From positions 1-47,524 of the forward strand of contig JANYDK010000113.1 of the NCBI GenBank assembly GCA_025363655.1: a DNA stretch of 47,524 nt. Reading direction: 5' to 3'. Shown one piece after another: positions 8,265 to 17,908 of this stretch; the first letter of the stretch is position 1; each line of letters opens with the position of its first letter. The translations under genes were made by a program, and so were the position numbers. The notes under the pieces were generated by a model. That model ran no database searches, was not told the origin of the DNA, and was given only the letters and a program-made list of their open reading frames with translations. Origin of the DNA: Deltaproteobacteria bacterium. GTDB taxonomy: Bacteria; Myxococcota_A; Polyangia; Polyangiales; JADJMO01.

Positions 8265-8376
8265 GTGAGGAATGGATCCTAGCAACATTTCCGGACCGGG
8301 CTTTCCCGCGCCGCGCGGCCCTGCTAACTCGCACGGCTCACACCAAGCACCTGAAGTACGTGAAGGAGAACTGCAG

Positions 8377-9768
<1,392 letters not shown>

Positions 9769-9786
9769 AGAGCGTGCGGCGGCGTG

Positions 9787-9825
9787 ACTGCCAACGTTGG
9801 CAGTGATCGTTGCCGATGTTGGCAG
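9787..9825. repeat. Palindromic repeat, copy 1
   Basis: A perfect 18-bp palindrome (ACTGCCAACGTTGGCAGT, 9787-9804) is followed 23 bases on by a degenerate second unit (TTGCCGATGTTGGCAG, 9810-9825). Copy 2 at 12885-12923 has the same two-part structure, spacing and orientation and differs at three positions. This copy lies 18 bases after the icd stop codon. It could be a REP-like element, a recombination site, a terminator hairpin or an operator. Confidence 0.8.
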
Positions 9826-9929
9826 TGACGAGAGTGACGGACGACCTCGGAGGGCGACTTCCGGGGTCGTCTCCATTTAGTCGCCCAGCCGGCAACGCAG
9901 ACACCCGACCAACGACCAACGAGCGACGC

Positions 9930-10577
9930 TCAGAAGCTGTTCTCGTTGAGCGCCCTGCAGACCTGCACCGCCCTTCGCGTGACGAAGCGATACTGACCGT
10001 CGGTCAGCATCTGCTGCACGCGCTCCGCATCGCCGGCCGTGTACGCGTTCTTGAGCTCGCGTTCGGTATTCTTTCGAGCCTGCTGCCGATCAAGCCGATT
10101 CAGTCCCAGCACTCGAATGGTCAAACGCACGCGTGCCCTCACGGCACGCGGGAGTCCGTATGCGGCTTCGAGTCTGCCGGTCGAAGGATCGAAATCGAAA
10201 AATTCCTCGACCGGCTCAAGGTCAGGGCGAACAATCAAACATGACCAACGGCCGCGTTTCTCACCGCTATTGCATTGATCGCAGGTTGGGAACAGATTCC
10301 ACCACGACATCGCGAGGCATGGAGCCGCGCTACGCGGAATGAAGTGATCGATGGTCCGACGCGACGTAGGTCCAAGCGAGCCGTCGCAGTACGCACAATT
10401 TTGTGGTTCTCCTGCGTGACGGACCGTTTCGTGAAACCACTTGCTGAGCTTCTTGCGTTCGCGTTGCCGATCATTGAGAGGATCCTTGCGTCGCTGATCG
10501 ACCTCCGGCTCCAACCACCAAGCTGCATCCATCTCGAGCCAGAACGCGGGTGGCTCGCGTCGTCGAAACGGCGTCAC
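9930..10577 (-). CDS. ptuB: HNH endonuclease, PtuB-like partner of the upstream ATPase
   Basis: A 215-residue HNH nuclease. The zinc-finger HNH core is CAYC (61-64), IDHFIP (D77, H78), NLFP (N94) and CDQCN (99-103), then basic residues. The N-terminus (MTPFRRREPPAFW) and the spacing resemble the TIGR02646 group, to which Septu PtuB and some retron-associated nucleases belong. Its ATG overlaps the ATPase stop (ATGA), so the two are coupled and probably act as one complex. In Septu systems the ATPase and HNH nuclease together block phage growth, with the nuclease cutting nucleic acid when activated. The symbol is given by analogy; defence activity here is inference. The C-terminal half is Arg-rich and helical and may bind DNA or the ATPase. 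Confidence 0.72.
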   Translation of the reverse strand: MTPFRRREPPAFWLEMDAAWWLEPEVDQRRKDPLNDRQRERKKLSKWFHETVRHAGEPQNCAYCDGSLGPTSRRTIDHFIPRSAAPCLAMSWWNLFPTCDQCNSGEKRGRWSCLIVRPDLEPVEEFFDFDPSTGRLEAAYGLPRAVRARVRLTIRVLGLNRLDRQQARKNTERELKNAYTAGDAERVQQMLTDGQYRFVTRRAVQVCRALNENSF

Positions 10578-12037
10578 GGAACCTTCGCCTCGCCGTCTGG
10601 GGCCTGCGATGCTCTCCGCTCGATCTCTGTTCGAATTGGCAGCTCCTGCATGGCCACGATCGCTCTGATCTCGTCGTTGAGCCCGTAGAGCCGCTCACGT
10701 AGCGCAAGTAGACCTGGCCAGTCGCCGTTCGCGGCGACGCCGCGTCGAACCTTCGTCACCAGACTCTTGTGGTCGGCAAGATCCGTCCGCGTCTGGCGGT
10801 CGATCACTCCGGCATCGGCATCGAAGATCTTTCGCACTACGAGCTCCAGAGACTGCCCGGGCTCCAACGGCAAAGTGGCGATGTTGCCCCGGACCCGATG
10901 GGACTTCGGCTCTGGTCGAATGGGAACAACAACACCCTTTCCAAGTGAAGCAACGACGAATGGCGAATGGGTCGAGGCAAAAATGTGTGCCTTCGGAAAC
11001 AGCTCGAGGAGGGCTGGGTACAGCCGGGCCTGCATCTTGGGATGAAGGCTCTCATCAACCTCATCGAGGATGAGCCAGAAGTGTTGATCCAAGGGCGACG
11101 GCGTCGGGTCTTTCCAATGCGTGCGCTCGAGACGCACGAGCAAGTCACCGAGCCACGCGATCGAGCTTCGCAGACCCTCGCCCAAGGCCTCGAGAGGGAT
11201 CACCTCGCCGTCGAAACGAATGATCGGCGACTGTTGGTCGACGACGAATGAGATCGACACGTCGCGATCGAGAAGCGACGAAATCGCCCGCTCGAAGCGA
11301 TGGATACTTTGCTTTCGCTGCTGCGCGATAGACTCGTTCTTCGTCGCGTCGGCCCCCGCCTCCCGCGCATACGTGGATGCCTTCGTGCGCTCGTTCTCCA
11401 GGTTCGTCAGCAGCTGACCGAGGTCTGACGCCATTGGGAATGCGTCCCCAAATCCTAGCGCGCCGCGCAACGGAGGCGTTGTGAGCTGGCGCGGTCCGGC
11501 CGTTCGGATTTCGGGCGTACTTTGGTGGGCACGGTACCCAAATGCTGCCCACGATACCGCCGCGCCTTCATCGCGGCAGGCTCTCTCGAAATCGTCGCGC
11601 GCTCGGTTCGCCTCAAGGCTCGGTTCGACCATCACGAAATAGGGATCCGTCTGCTCGCGCTGTTCGACTCGGTTCAGCGATGTCCAATAGGGCGAGACAT
11701 TGCCACGCGGCGTCTTCCAAGTTCGGACGCGGAGTCCTTCCATGGCCACGACGGCACCTGCCGGATCGAAGGCTTGCAGATAGAGTGCCTCCTGGTCATC
11801 GGCACCGAGACCACCGAAGCGGAAGAATCGACGCTTATCGGACGAGACGTAGTAGAGCGGATCGCTCGCTTCAGCACACGAAGCTGCAATCGTTTGGATG
11901 ATCGTGCTCTTCCCGGATCCATTCGGTCCCTCGAACAGGACGATCCGGCCTTCGGCACCATCGAGATCAATCGTCGCGTCCTCGAACGGCCCGACTCCGT
12001 CCAGCTGGATCTTCTTAATGGTCAGCGCGGACATCAT
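10574..12037 (-). CDS. ptuA: AAA/ABC-type ATPase, PtuA-like
   Basis: A 487-residue SMC/RecF-like ATPase of the OLD/AAA_21 type. Visible parts are the N-terminal strand pair (LTIKKIQLDGVGPFED), Walker A FEGPNGSGKST (about 36-45), a long helical insert with the charged ENERTK and RKQSIHRFE stretches, an ABC-signature-like LGEGLRSSI (286-294), Walker B FWLILDEVDESLHP (about 321-334) and the switch HSPFVV after IFAST. No DNA-binding or TOPRIM domain is seen, so it is not OLD proper. The HNH gene follows with a four-base overlap. Length, fold and partner fit Septu PtuA, a defence ATPase. The start has two adjacent ATGs and no strong ribosome site. A retron Eco8-like ATPase is another option, but I saw no reverse transcriptase nearby. 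Confidence 0.72.
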   Translation of the reverse strand: MMSALTIKKIQLDGVGPFEDATIDLDGAEGRIVLFEGPNGSGKSTIIQTIAASCAEASDPLYYVSSDKRRFFRFGGLGADDQEALYLQAFDPAGAVVAMEGLRVRTWKTPRGNVSPYWTSLNRVEQREQTDPYFVMVEPSLEANRARDDFERACRDEGAAVSWAAFGYRAHQSTPEIRTAGPRQLTTPPLRGALGFGDAFPMASDLGQLLTNLENERTKASTYAREAGADATKNESIAQQRKQSIHRFERAISSLLDRDVSISFVVDQQSPIIRFDGEVIPLEALGEGLRSSIAWLGDLLVRLERTHWKDPTPSPLDQHFWLILDEVDESLHPKMQARLYPALLELFPKAHIFASTHSPFVVASLGKGVVVPIRPEPKSHRVRGNIATLPLEPGQSLELVVRKIFDADAGVIDRQTRTDLADHKSLVTKVRRGVAANGDWPGLLALRERLYGLNDEIRAIVAMQELPIRTEIERRASQAPDGEAKVP

Positions 12038-12130
12038 TTGATTCTAGCTGATGCGCCCGCGCGCCGCGCCCCACCTGAGCGCGAATCACGGAGGCTACCG
12101 TCAGCGTCAACCTTCGCTATCCTCCCAACC

Positions 12131-12868
12131 ATGCCCCGCCGCCTCCCTCGTGGCGACGTCGTCGCCCCCGTCTCCCCCAAACTCAGATCCCTCTGGGCCG
12201 CTCACGCCCGCACCATCGCGGCAGCAATGAAGCGCGACGCCCAAGCGTTCGACGAGCGTTGGGAGGCGGCCGGCGCCATCGTCACGCACGACCCGCCGCT
12301 CTTCTTCGCCGGCGGCTTTCGCAACGCCGAGCAATTCTTCCGCGACGTCCTCCGCGAGGCGCCGCGCACGGCGTTCCGCAACATTCGCGTCGCCAAGTTC
12401 GCGTCGCCGAAAGAGGAGGCGCAGTGGGGCGCCTCGAAGATCGACGTCGGCCTCAGCTACCTCGAGGCGAAGAGCGGCAAGCCCCTCGGCGCGAGGCTCC
12501 CGGAGGCGCTCGGGAAGTTGCGCATTCCGCTCGCTCGCAAGGGAAAGACGGACGGCTACGTGGCGTTCGACGAGGCCACGGTGGCGCAGGTCGCGGAGGC
12601 GACGAAGAGGCTCCTCGAGCGTGATGGGCGGTCGAAGAAGAAGAAGGCCAAAGGCCACGCGCGCGTCGTTTTGGAGGAGGTGCTCTCGGCGCACGACGCG
12701 CTCGCGTCGGTCGAGGTTCGGGAGAAGGACGGGCTCGTCTCGCTGCGCAACGTGCCGCTGGCGGCGTGGGCTGCGTTCATCACGGCGTTGCGCTCGGCGC
12801 ATTGGCCGGTGACGACGCTGGAGGTGCCGGCAGCCGAGAAGAGGAAGAAAAGGAAGAAGAAGAAATAA
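12131..12868 (+). CDS. Hypothetical protein with Lys-rich tail, inside the repeat-bracketed module
   Basis: A 245-residue protein from the ATG at 12131; upstream in-frame sequence only overlaps the ATPase gene. The N-terminal half is helical (KLRSLWAAHARTIAAAMKRD) with a conserved-looking middle (FFAGGFRNAEQFFRDVL), then a Lys cluster (RSKKKKAKG, about 170) and a C-terminus of KRKKRKKKK. The tail is encoded by an A-rich run unusual for this genome. No signal peptide or family is recognised. The basic tail suggests nucleic-acid or acidic-surface binding. It is divergent from the ATPase gene, sharing a 93-base intergenic region, and lies within the same pair of palindromic repeats, so it may be a cargo gene or accessory factor. 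Confidence 0.6.
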   Translation: MPRRLPRGDVVAPVSPKLRSLWAAHARTIAAAMKRDAQAFDERWEAAGAIVTHDPPLFFAGGFRNAEQFFRDVLREAPRTAFRNIRVAKFASPKEEAQWGASKIDVGLSYLEAKSGKPLGARLPEALGKLRIPLARKGKTDGYVAFDEATVAQVAEATKRLLERDGRSKKKKAKGHARVVLEEVLSAHDALASVEVREKDGLVSLRNVPLAAWAAFITALRSAHWPVTTLEVPAAEKRKKRKKKK

Positions 12869-12884
12869 AGCGTGTCGTCGACTC

Positions 12885-12923
12885 ACTGCCAACGTTGGCA
12901 GTGATTGCTGCCGACGTTGGCAG
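12885..12923. repeat. Palindromic repeat, copy 2
   Basis: The same 18-bp palindrome as copy 1 (12885-12902) and a second unit CTGCCGACGTTGGCAG (12908-12923), again offset by 23 bases and in the same orientation. It lies 17 bases after a stop codon and 43 bases before the GyrB-like gene, so it could also be an operator for that gene. Confidence 0.8.
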
Positions 12924-12965
12924 CCGAGCCACGCGAAAGTTCACGACCCGACACGGAGCGACCTC

Positions 12966-14120
12966 GTGCCCATGAACATCGACGCGCAGCTCACGCAGCG
13001 CGAGTTGATCCGCAAGCGCCCGGCGATGTACGTCGGCGACGTCTACGATGGGTCCGGCCTTTCGCACATGGTCTGGGAGATCGTGGGCAACTCGGTGGAC
13101 GAATGGCTGGCCGGGCACTGTACGAAGGTCGCCGTGACCCTCGAGCCCGACGGCGCAATCACCGTCGCCGACGACGGGCGAGGCATCCCGGTCGAGGAGT
13201 GGAACGGCGAGCCGTTCGCATACGCAGCGCTGACGCGCATGCACGATGCGCCCACCATGGACGGGCACGCTCCTCACGATCACTTGGGATCGCGCGGGCT
13301 CGGTCTCTTCGTCGTCAACGCCCTTTCGGAGCGCCTCGACCTCCACGTTCGCCGTGCGGGTGGCCACTACACGCAGCGATATGCGCGTGGCGAGCCCGTC
13401 TCCGCGTTCGAGCGCGTCGGGCCGAGCAATGAGACGGGCACGCGCATCACCTTCTTGCCCGATCCGACGATCTTCGCCGACACGTGGATGAACGCGGGAG
13501 TCATCGCGGCGCGATTGCGCGAGCTCGCGTGTCTGAATCCGTCTCTGGAGCTGGTCTTCAGTGACACGCGGCACCATCGCTTTCACGAGCCGACCGGGCT
13601 TCGTGCGCTTCTGTCCCGACTGCGTGGACCGGGAGGCGCGACGCTCGGGACGTCGCTCCATCTCGACGCCACCGTCGACACCATCCGCGTGGAAGTGGCC
13701 GCCGAGTGGGTCTCTGCTGCTTGGCCACGACGCGTGGAGAGCTTCGCCAACTCCAACCGAACGACCTTGGACGGCGCTCATGTCGACGGCCTCTTCGACG
13801 GCCTCGTGGCCGAGCTGTGCAGCCGCTTTCCCGACCTCTGCAGCGAACAGCCCGCGTCGATACTCCGTGACGTCGTCGCGGCAGGCATGCATGGGGTCGT
13901 CTGCGTCCGCCTCGTCGACGCGAGCTTCGATGGGCCGACGCGGGAGAAGCTCGTCAGTCCCGAGGCCAAGGCTGCCGTTGCCGCGGCCGTTCGTCCCGCA
14001 TTTGCAAAGCTTCTCGACGCCGAGGCTGCGCTCGAAGCGCTGTTTCGAGAACGACTCGGCGTACCGCTCGGTCCACTACCGTCCTCGGGGAATTCCCAGG
14101 CCACCTCCGTCGGCACGTAG
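12966..14120 (+). CDS. GyrB/ParE-like ATPase-transducer protein lacking TOPRIM
   Basis: A 384-residue protein matching the N-terminal 43-kDa fragment of GyrB. GHKL ATPase motifs are present: RKRPAMYVG (17-24), EIVGNSVDE (E38 and N42), DDGRGIP (69-75), GSRGLGLFVVNALS (108-121) and TGTRITF. The transducer domain follows (FANSNRTTLDGAHVDGL, then SFDGPTREKLVSPEAK). The QTK loop that contacts the gamma-phosphate in GyrB reads PTR (324-326). The protein ends where TOPRIM would begin, so it cannot do gyrase catalysis alone. A GGAG motif precedes the GTG at 12966; the ATG at 12972 is an alternative. It may be an ATPase module recruited for another role, a gyrase-binding modulator, or part of the adjacent defence-like module. 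No gyrA-like gene is nearby. Confidence 0.85.
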   Translation: MPMNIDAQLTQRELIRKRPAMYVGDVYDGSGLSHMVWEIVGNSVDEWLAGHCTKVAVTLEPDGAITVADDGRGIPVEEWNGEPFAYAALTRMHDAPTMDGHAPHDHLGSRGLGLFVVNALSERLDLHVRRAGGHYTQRYARGEPVSAFERVGPSNETGTRITFLPDPTIFADTWMNAGVIAARLRELACLNPSLELVFSDTRHHRFHEPTGLRALLSRLRGPGGATLGTSLHLDATVDTIRVEVAAEWVSAAWPRRVESFANSNRTTLDGAHVDGLFDGLVAELCSRFPDLCSEQPASILRDVVAAGMHGVVCVRLVDASFDGPTREKLVSPEAKAAVAAAVRPAFAKLLDAEAALEALFRERLGVPLGPLPSSGNSQATSVGT

Positions 14121-14138
14121 TCCTTCGCACTCGCGTCA

Positions 14139-15038
14139 TCAAAGCTTCGTCGGGGCGCACGTCGAAACGCCCGCGCCGGTGATGACGAACCCGACGTCGT
14201 CGAAGATTCGTTCTTCCTGACCCGTGCTCCAGTCGAATCGCGTGACGCGCGAGTTCCCGGAAGCGGCGGCGAAAACGTAGAAGCTGCCCCAGTAGTGGGC
14301 GATCGCCCAGGCATACATGTCGGGGAGCTCGATGAGCTTCTTTTCGACGAGGATGCGCGCGGTCTTCGGCTCGAGCTCGACGATGCGGGCGGGCTCCGGG
14401 CCGATGCCGAAGACCCGCCCGTCACCGGTGCCCGTGAGATCGTACGCGCCGACGGTGCCACCCTGCGGCTGGTAGCGGACGACCGGACTCATCCTCAGCG
14501 TGGTGAGGTCGAGAGTCGCGAGGCCTGGCTCGGCTTCGTCGGTAGCGAGGAAGAGCGTGTCGTGGGTGCTCGCGGGCCCGTCGGTGACGAAGGCCATCCC
14601 GAAGCTCTTGGGTCCCTGCTGGACCGGCTCGAACTTCGTCTCGGTGCACTGCGCGTCACGCGTGCTGGCGCGATAGATTCGCCCGTCGTTGTAGAGAATC
14701 CAGGCCACGCCCCGACGATCGACAGCCATCGACTGTGGGCCGCTGAACGACGGACAGTCGAGGTGACCGATCTTCGTGAACCGCTTGGTGAGCGGGGGAA
14801 AGCGGTAGAGGTCTTTGGCGGTACTGACCACGTAGACCTGACGGTTGTCCTCCTCGCATTCCGACGACATCGTCGGCGCGCTGGGCTCTCCGGCGACGGC
14901 GGACGGCTTCTGTGGCGCTCCGTGGTCCTCGGTGGCGCGTTTGCAGCCAGTGCCGGATGCGAAGAGCGCGGTGAGGAAGAGCGACCACCAAGTCACCTCG
15001 TGCACGCCGAGGGAATTGCGACGAGCGAGCGCTGCCAT
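14139..15038 (-). CDS. Lipoprotein with propeller-like repeats, unknown function
   Basis: A 299-residue predicted lipoprotein. The signal WWSLFLTALFASGTGC gives the lipidated Cys at about residue 32; the start could be the ATG at 15038 or an internal GTG. After a short Pro/Ser/Ala spacer come repeated beta-rich segments (QVYVVSTAKDLYRFPP, QSMAVDRRGVAWILYNDGRI, DTLFLATDEAEPGLATLDL, YDLTGTGDGRVFGIG, WAIAHYWGSFYVFAA), the look of a YncE/SMP-30-like beta-propeller. Cys pairs near both ends may be disulphides. No catalytic residues can be named. It converges on the GyrB-like gene and lies downstream of the TetR gene on the same strand, 57 bases apart. Confidence 0.7.
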   Translation of the reverse strand: MAALARRNSLGVHEVTWWSLFLTALFASGTGCKRATEDHGAPQKPSAVAGEPSAPTMSSECEEDNRQVYVVSTAKDLYRFPPLTKRFTKIGHLDCPSFSGPQSMAVDRRGVAWILYNDGRIYRASTRDAQCTETKFEPVQQGPKSFGMAFVTDGPASTHDTLFLATDEAEPGLATLDLTTLRMSPVVRYQPQGGTVGAYDLTGTGDGRVFGIGPEPARIVELEPKTARILVEKKLIELPDMYAWAIAHYWGSFYVFAAASGNSRVTRFDWSTGQEERIFDDVGFVITGAGVSTCAPTKL

Positions 15039-15095
15039 TCGCGAGCAGTGTCCCCGGTCATCCGGCCGGCGGCAATTCTGCAGATGGTTGCGGAC

Positions 15096-15815
15096 TCAAT
15101 CACCTCGACGTTGGCTGCGAGGGTGTCGGGCCGCGCCTCCGCGCTGCTTGACGTAGCCGACGACCAACGCGACCAGCTCGTCTGCGAGAGCCCTCGACGA
15201 GAGCTCTTGCGGTCGCTCTTGGATGACGGCGGCGATCACGCCTTCGACCGAAGAAATGACGACCCGCGCCGCCTGCTCGCTCTCGCGTATGCCGGGCATC
15301 GACGCTTCGATCACCGCGCGCGTGACGGCGACGAGCTGACCGGTCGCCTCCCGGACCAGCGCTTCCCCGCCCAGCTCGGCCATCGGCTCGCGCAGCGCCA
15401 GGGTGAGCGCGAGGTTCTTTCGCTTCGTCGCGAGGAGCGTCTCGATCATCGCGCGTGCGACGAGCTCGATCGGCGCGCCGATTTTCGTCGCAGCGACGGC
15501 GCCGACTTCGCGAAAGAGCAGCTCGAAGTAGTGCACCTTGAGCGCGGTCACGAGCGAGCGCTTGTCGGGAAAGTACTGATAGAGCGTCCCTACGGAGACG
15601 CCGGCGCGCTCGGCGACCCGCGTGGTGGTCAGCTTCTGGTAGCCGTCGCGGACGAGAACCTGAAGGGTGGCCGCCACGATTGCCTCGACCGTCTCCTTGG
15701 CGCGAACCTGAATGGGCTCTTTTCTCTGGCGAATTCGTCGCGAGAGTCGGCCGGTCGCGGATGCGAATGGCGAACCTGAAGAATCCTTCATATTTTGAGG
15801 GTAGCCGCTGCGCAT
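15096..15815 (-). CDS. TetR-family transcriptional regulator
   Basis: A 239-residue repressor-type protein; an internal ATG at 15791 would remove eight residues and neither start has a strong ribosome site. The DNA-binding domain is at about 37-85: helical AKETVEAIVAATLQVL, then the helix-turn-helix TTTRVAERAGVSVGTLYQYF. The remaining helical ligand and dimer domain has an Arg-rich end. It is divergent from the SDR gene with only 29 bases between, the usual layout of a TetR protein controlling its neighbour and itself. The operator probably lies in or beside this gap, but I see no clear palindrome there. The ligand is unknown. Confidence 0.93.
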   Translation of the reverse strand: MRSGYPQNMKDSSGSPFASATGRLSRRIRQRKEPIQVRAKETVEAIVAATLQVLVRDGYQKLTTTRVAERAGVSVGTLYQYFPDKRSLVTALKVHYFELLFREVGAVAATKIGAPIELVARAMIETLLATKRKNLALTLALREPMAELGGEALVREATGQLVAVTRAVIEASMPGIRESEQAARVVISSVEGVIAAVIQERPQELSSRALADELVALVVGYVKQRGGAARHPRSQRRGD

Positions 15816-15844
15816 CGACGAGCAAGCGACTGACAGGAGAAAAC

Positions 15845-16735
15845 ATGAAGACGTTCATCGTGACCGGGGCGACCCAGGGTCTGGGGCTCGCCATTGCCGA
15901 AGAGCTGGCCAAGGTGCCGGAGAGCCGCGTGGTGATCGCGGTGCGCGACGTGGTGAAGGGAGCAAAGGTGGCGGCATCGCTGGGGGCCAATGTGGAGGTG
16001 GCGCGGCTCGACTGCGCATCGCTAGCCGATGTCCGTCGCTTCGTCGGCGAATGGCGCGGCAAGATCGCCGGCCTGGTCAACAACGCCGGCGTCCAGCTGG
16101 TCGGCGAGACGCAGCGGACCGTCGATGGCTACGAAGAGACGATCGCGGTGAATCATCTCGCCGCCCTCGAGCTGACGCAGGGGCTCATCGCGAACCTCGA
16201 CGGCGGGCGCGTCGTCTTCATCGGCAGCGGCACGCACGATCCGCACAGTCGCATGGCCAGGCTCTTCGGCTTCCGTGGCGCGCGCTACACCGACGTCCGT
16301 GCGCTCGCTCGCGGTGACGGCGACGCCGCGTCGGCACGTCAGCTCGGCATGGATCGCTACGCCACGAGCAAGTTCCTCAACATGGTGACCGCCATCGAGC
16401 TGGCGCGCCGCGCGTCTGGCACGACCTCGTTCTTCACGCTCGATCCGGGACTGATGGCTGGCACCGGCCTCGCGCGCGGCTCACCGCCGCTACTTCGACT
16501 CCTCTGGCGCACGGTCTTGCGTTGGGTCGCGCCGCTTCTGCCCGACACCAGCACCCCGCAAAGGTCGGCGCGTGCCGTCGCATGGCTCCTCACCGAGCCG
16601 AGCGTGACGGCGCAAAACGGCGCGGTCTTCTCGTTCGATCGCCGCCCTGCCCGCCGCGTCTGGGAGCTCGCCCGCGACGCCTCGATCGGCCGCGCCATCG
16701 TCGACGACAGCCTCGCTCTCTTGGCGGGGCTGTGA
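15845..16735 (+). CDS. Short-chain dehydrogenase/reductase
   Basis: A 296-residue NAD(P)-dependent oxidoreductase with an AGGAG ribosome site 5 bases before the ATG. Rossmann motif TGATQGLG (7-14), the cofactor loop LDCASLADV, NNAGVQ, and the active site with S (FIGSGTHD) and YATSK (Tyr and Lys in the usual spacing). The C-terminal part LDPGLMAGTGLAR resembles light-dependent protochlorophyllide reductase/retinol dehydrogenase-like SDRs. Substrate not predictable. It is divergent from the TetR gene and likely its target. The gene ends with a Pro/Arg-rich helix region. Confidence 0.9.
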   Translation: MKTFIVTGATQGLGLAIAEELAKVPESRVVIAVRDVVKGAKVAASLGANVEVARLDCASLADVRRFVGEWRGKIAGLVNNAGVQLVGETQRTVDGYEETIAVNHLAALELTQGLIANLDGGRVVFIGSGTHDPHSRMARLFGFRGARYTDVRALARGDGDAASARQLGMDRYATSKFLNMVTAIELARRASGTTSFFTLDPGLMAGTGLARGSPPLLRLLWRTVLRWVAPLLPDTSTPQRSARAVAWLLTEPSVTAQNGAVFSFDRRPARRVWELARDASIGRAIVDDSLALLAGL

Positions 16736-16795
16736 GCGAGTCGACGATTCGGCAAAGCAGGCTCCCGTGCGCATCGATCGGCGTAGACTCGAGCG

Positions 16796-17905
16796 ATGCG
16801 CCGGGCGCTCGCCGCCACCTTCGTCACCGCCCTCCTCGCCTGCACGTTCGCACCCGCGTGCAAGCGCTCTGCCCCACCGTCGCCGACTGCGGTGGCTTCG
16901 GAGATCACCTCGTCTTCGGCCCCTCCTCCCTCGTCGACCTTGATGACCCCGCTCGAGGTCGTGGCCACGGACGGTTGGTGGTTCCAACTGCACTCGCTCG
17001 GCGAGGTGACGTTGGTGGAGAAGCGGAAGAGCAAGCTACTCGCTCGCATCGACGGAGGTCGCTTCGAGCTGCTACCGCTGACGCCGAGCGAGGGAATCAG
17101 TCACCTCGTCGGTCACTGGCCCGATTGGGCTTTCGCCACCCACGCCGGCGGCGGCTGCCGGACGGTCAGCTTCGCGTACGTTTATCGATGGACCGGCAAC
17201 GGTTGGGAGCCGAGTAAGGGCGTGGTCGGCGCCTACGATGCGGCCTGGGGCGACGGGCGCATCCTGCGGATGGACGCGAAGAAGCTCGCTTGGGTGACGC
17301 GCGACGGGCTCGTCGAAACGGACGTGCCTCGCGTCGACGCGAGCGCGGTCCCTTCGTGCACCGTGCTCCCCGGCATCGACTCGATCAAGGTCAGCGGCAC
17401 CTCGACCTTCGGGCGCGTGACCCTTCGCTGCGGCACCGTGGAAACCAACCGCGCGGTGATCTGGCGCCCGGGCGAGCTGCTCGGTCGATTGCTGCCCGAG
17501 CCGGCGACCACGGCAGAAGTTGCTTGGGTCGAGCCGGTGATGGTCGACGCGGCGGGGCGCGTCTTCGGTACGGGTTACTCGAAGGGCGACGGGCAACGGG
17601 TGCTCATGGTGACGGAGGGGCGCTGGCAAGTCGTCGACCTGCCGCGACCCGGGCAGCCAATGCACGATCCGACGCCCGCGGGAGACGGATGGATGGTCTT
17701 GATGCACGACGAGTCGCGTTCGCAGCCGTGGAGACGCGACGCTGCCGGGCGATTGACGAAGGTGCCGATCGCCGATCCGGAGATCGCGAGCAAGCTCTCG
17801 ATCGACCAGCTCGTGGTGAACGGCAACGACGTCTGGGCGGTCGGCTCGATCAGCGGTGGAAAATACGTCCTCCTCCACAACGGCAAGACGAAGAGCTTCG
17901 AGTAG
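16796..17905 (+). CDS. Predicted lipoprotein, unknown function
   Basis: A 369-residue protein with a signal peptide (MRRALAATFVTALLACTFAPAC), the mature Cys at about residue 22, and a Pro/Ser/Ala linker. The rest is beta-rich with repeated Gly-Trp/Asp-Gly turns (DGWWFQLHSLGEVTLV, YVYRWTGNGWEP, AAWGDGRILRMD, GDGWMVLMHDE, NGNDVWAVGS), suggesting a beta-propeller. Three Cys in the middle may pair. The cytochrome gene starts four bases downstream, so the two are probably co-transcribed and act in the same compartment. No catalytic motif is seen. Confidence 0.7.
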   Translation: MRRALAATFVTALLACTFAPACKRSAPPSPTAVASEITSSSAPPPSSTLMTPLEVVATDGWWFQLHSLGEVTLVEKRKSKLLARIDGGRFELLPLTPSEGISHLVGHWPDWAFATHAGGGCRTVSFAYVYRWTGNGWEPSKGVVGAYDAAWGDGRILRMDAKKLAWVTRDGLVETDVPRVDASAVPSCTVLPGIDSIKVSGTSTFGRVTLRCGTVETNRAVIWRPGELLGRLLPEPATTAEVAWVEPVMVDAAGRVFGTGYSKGDGQRVLMVTEGRWQVVDLPRPGQPMHDPTPAGDGWMVLMHDESRSQPWRRDAAGRLTKVPIADPEIASKLSIDQLVVNGNDVWAVGSISGGKYVLLHNGKTKSFE

Positions 17906-17908
17906 GTC

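Noticed and set aside
10574-12037. The ATPase as an OLD-family nuclease or a retron component
   Set aside because: No TOPRIM domain is visible for OLD, and no reverse transcriptase or retron RNA is seen nearby; retron association is kept only as a minor alternative.
9787-12923. The palindromic repeats as a CRISPR array
   Set aside because: Only two copies 3.1 kb apart with coding sequence between; no regular spacers and no cas genes.
14295-15779. A 494-codon plus-strand frame across the lipoprotein and TetR genes
   Set aside because: It spans two well-supported opposite genes and has no domain or ribosome site.
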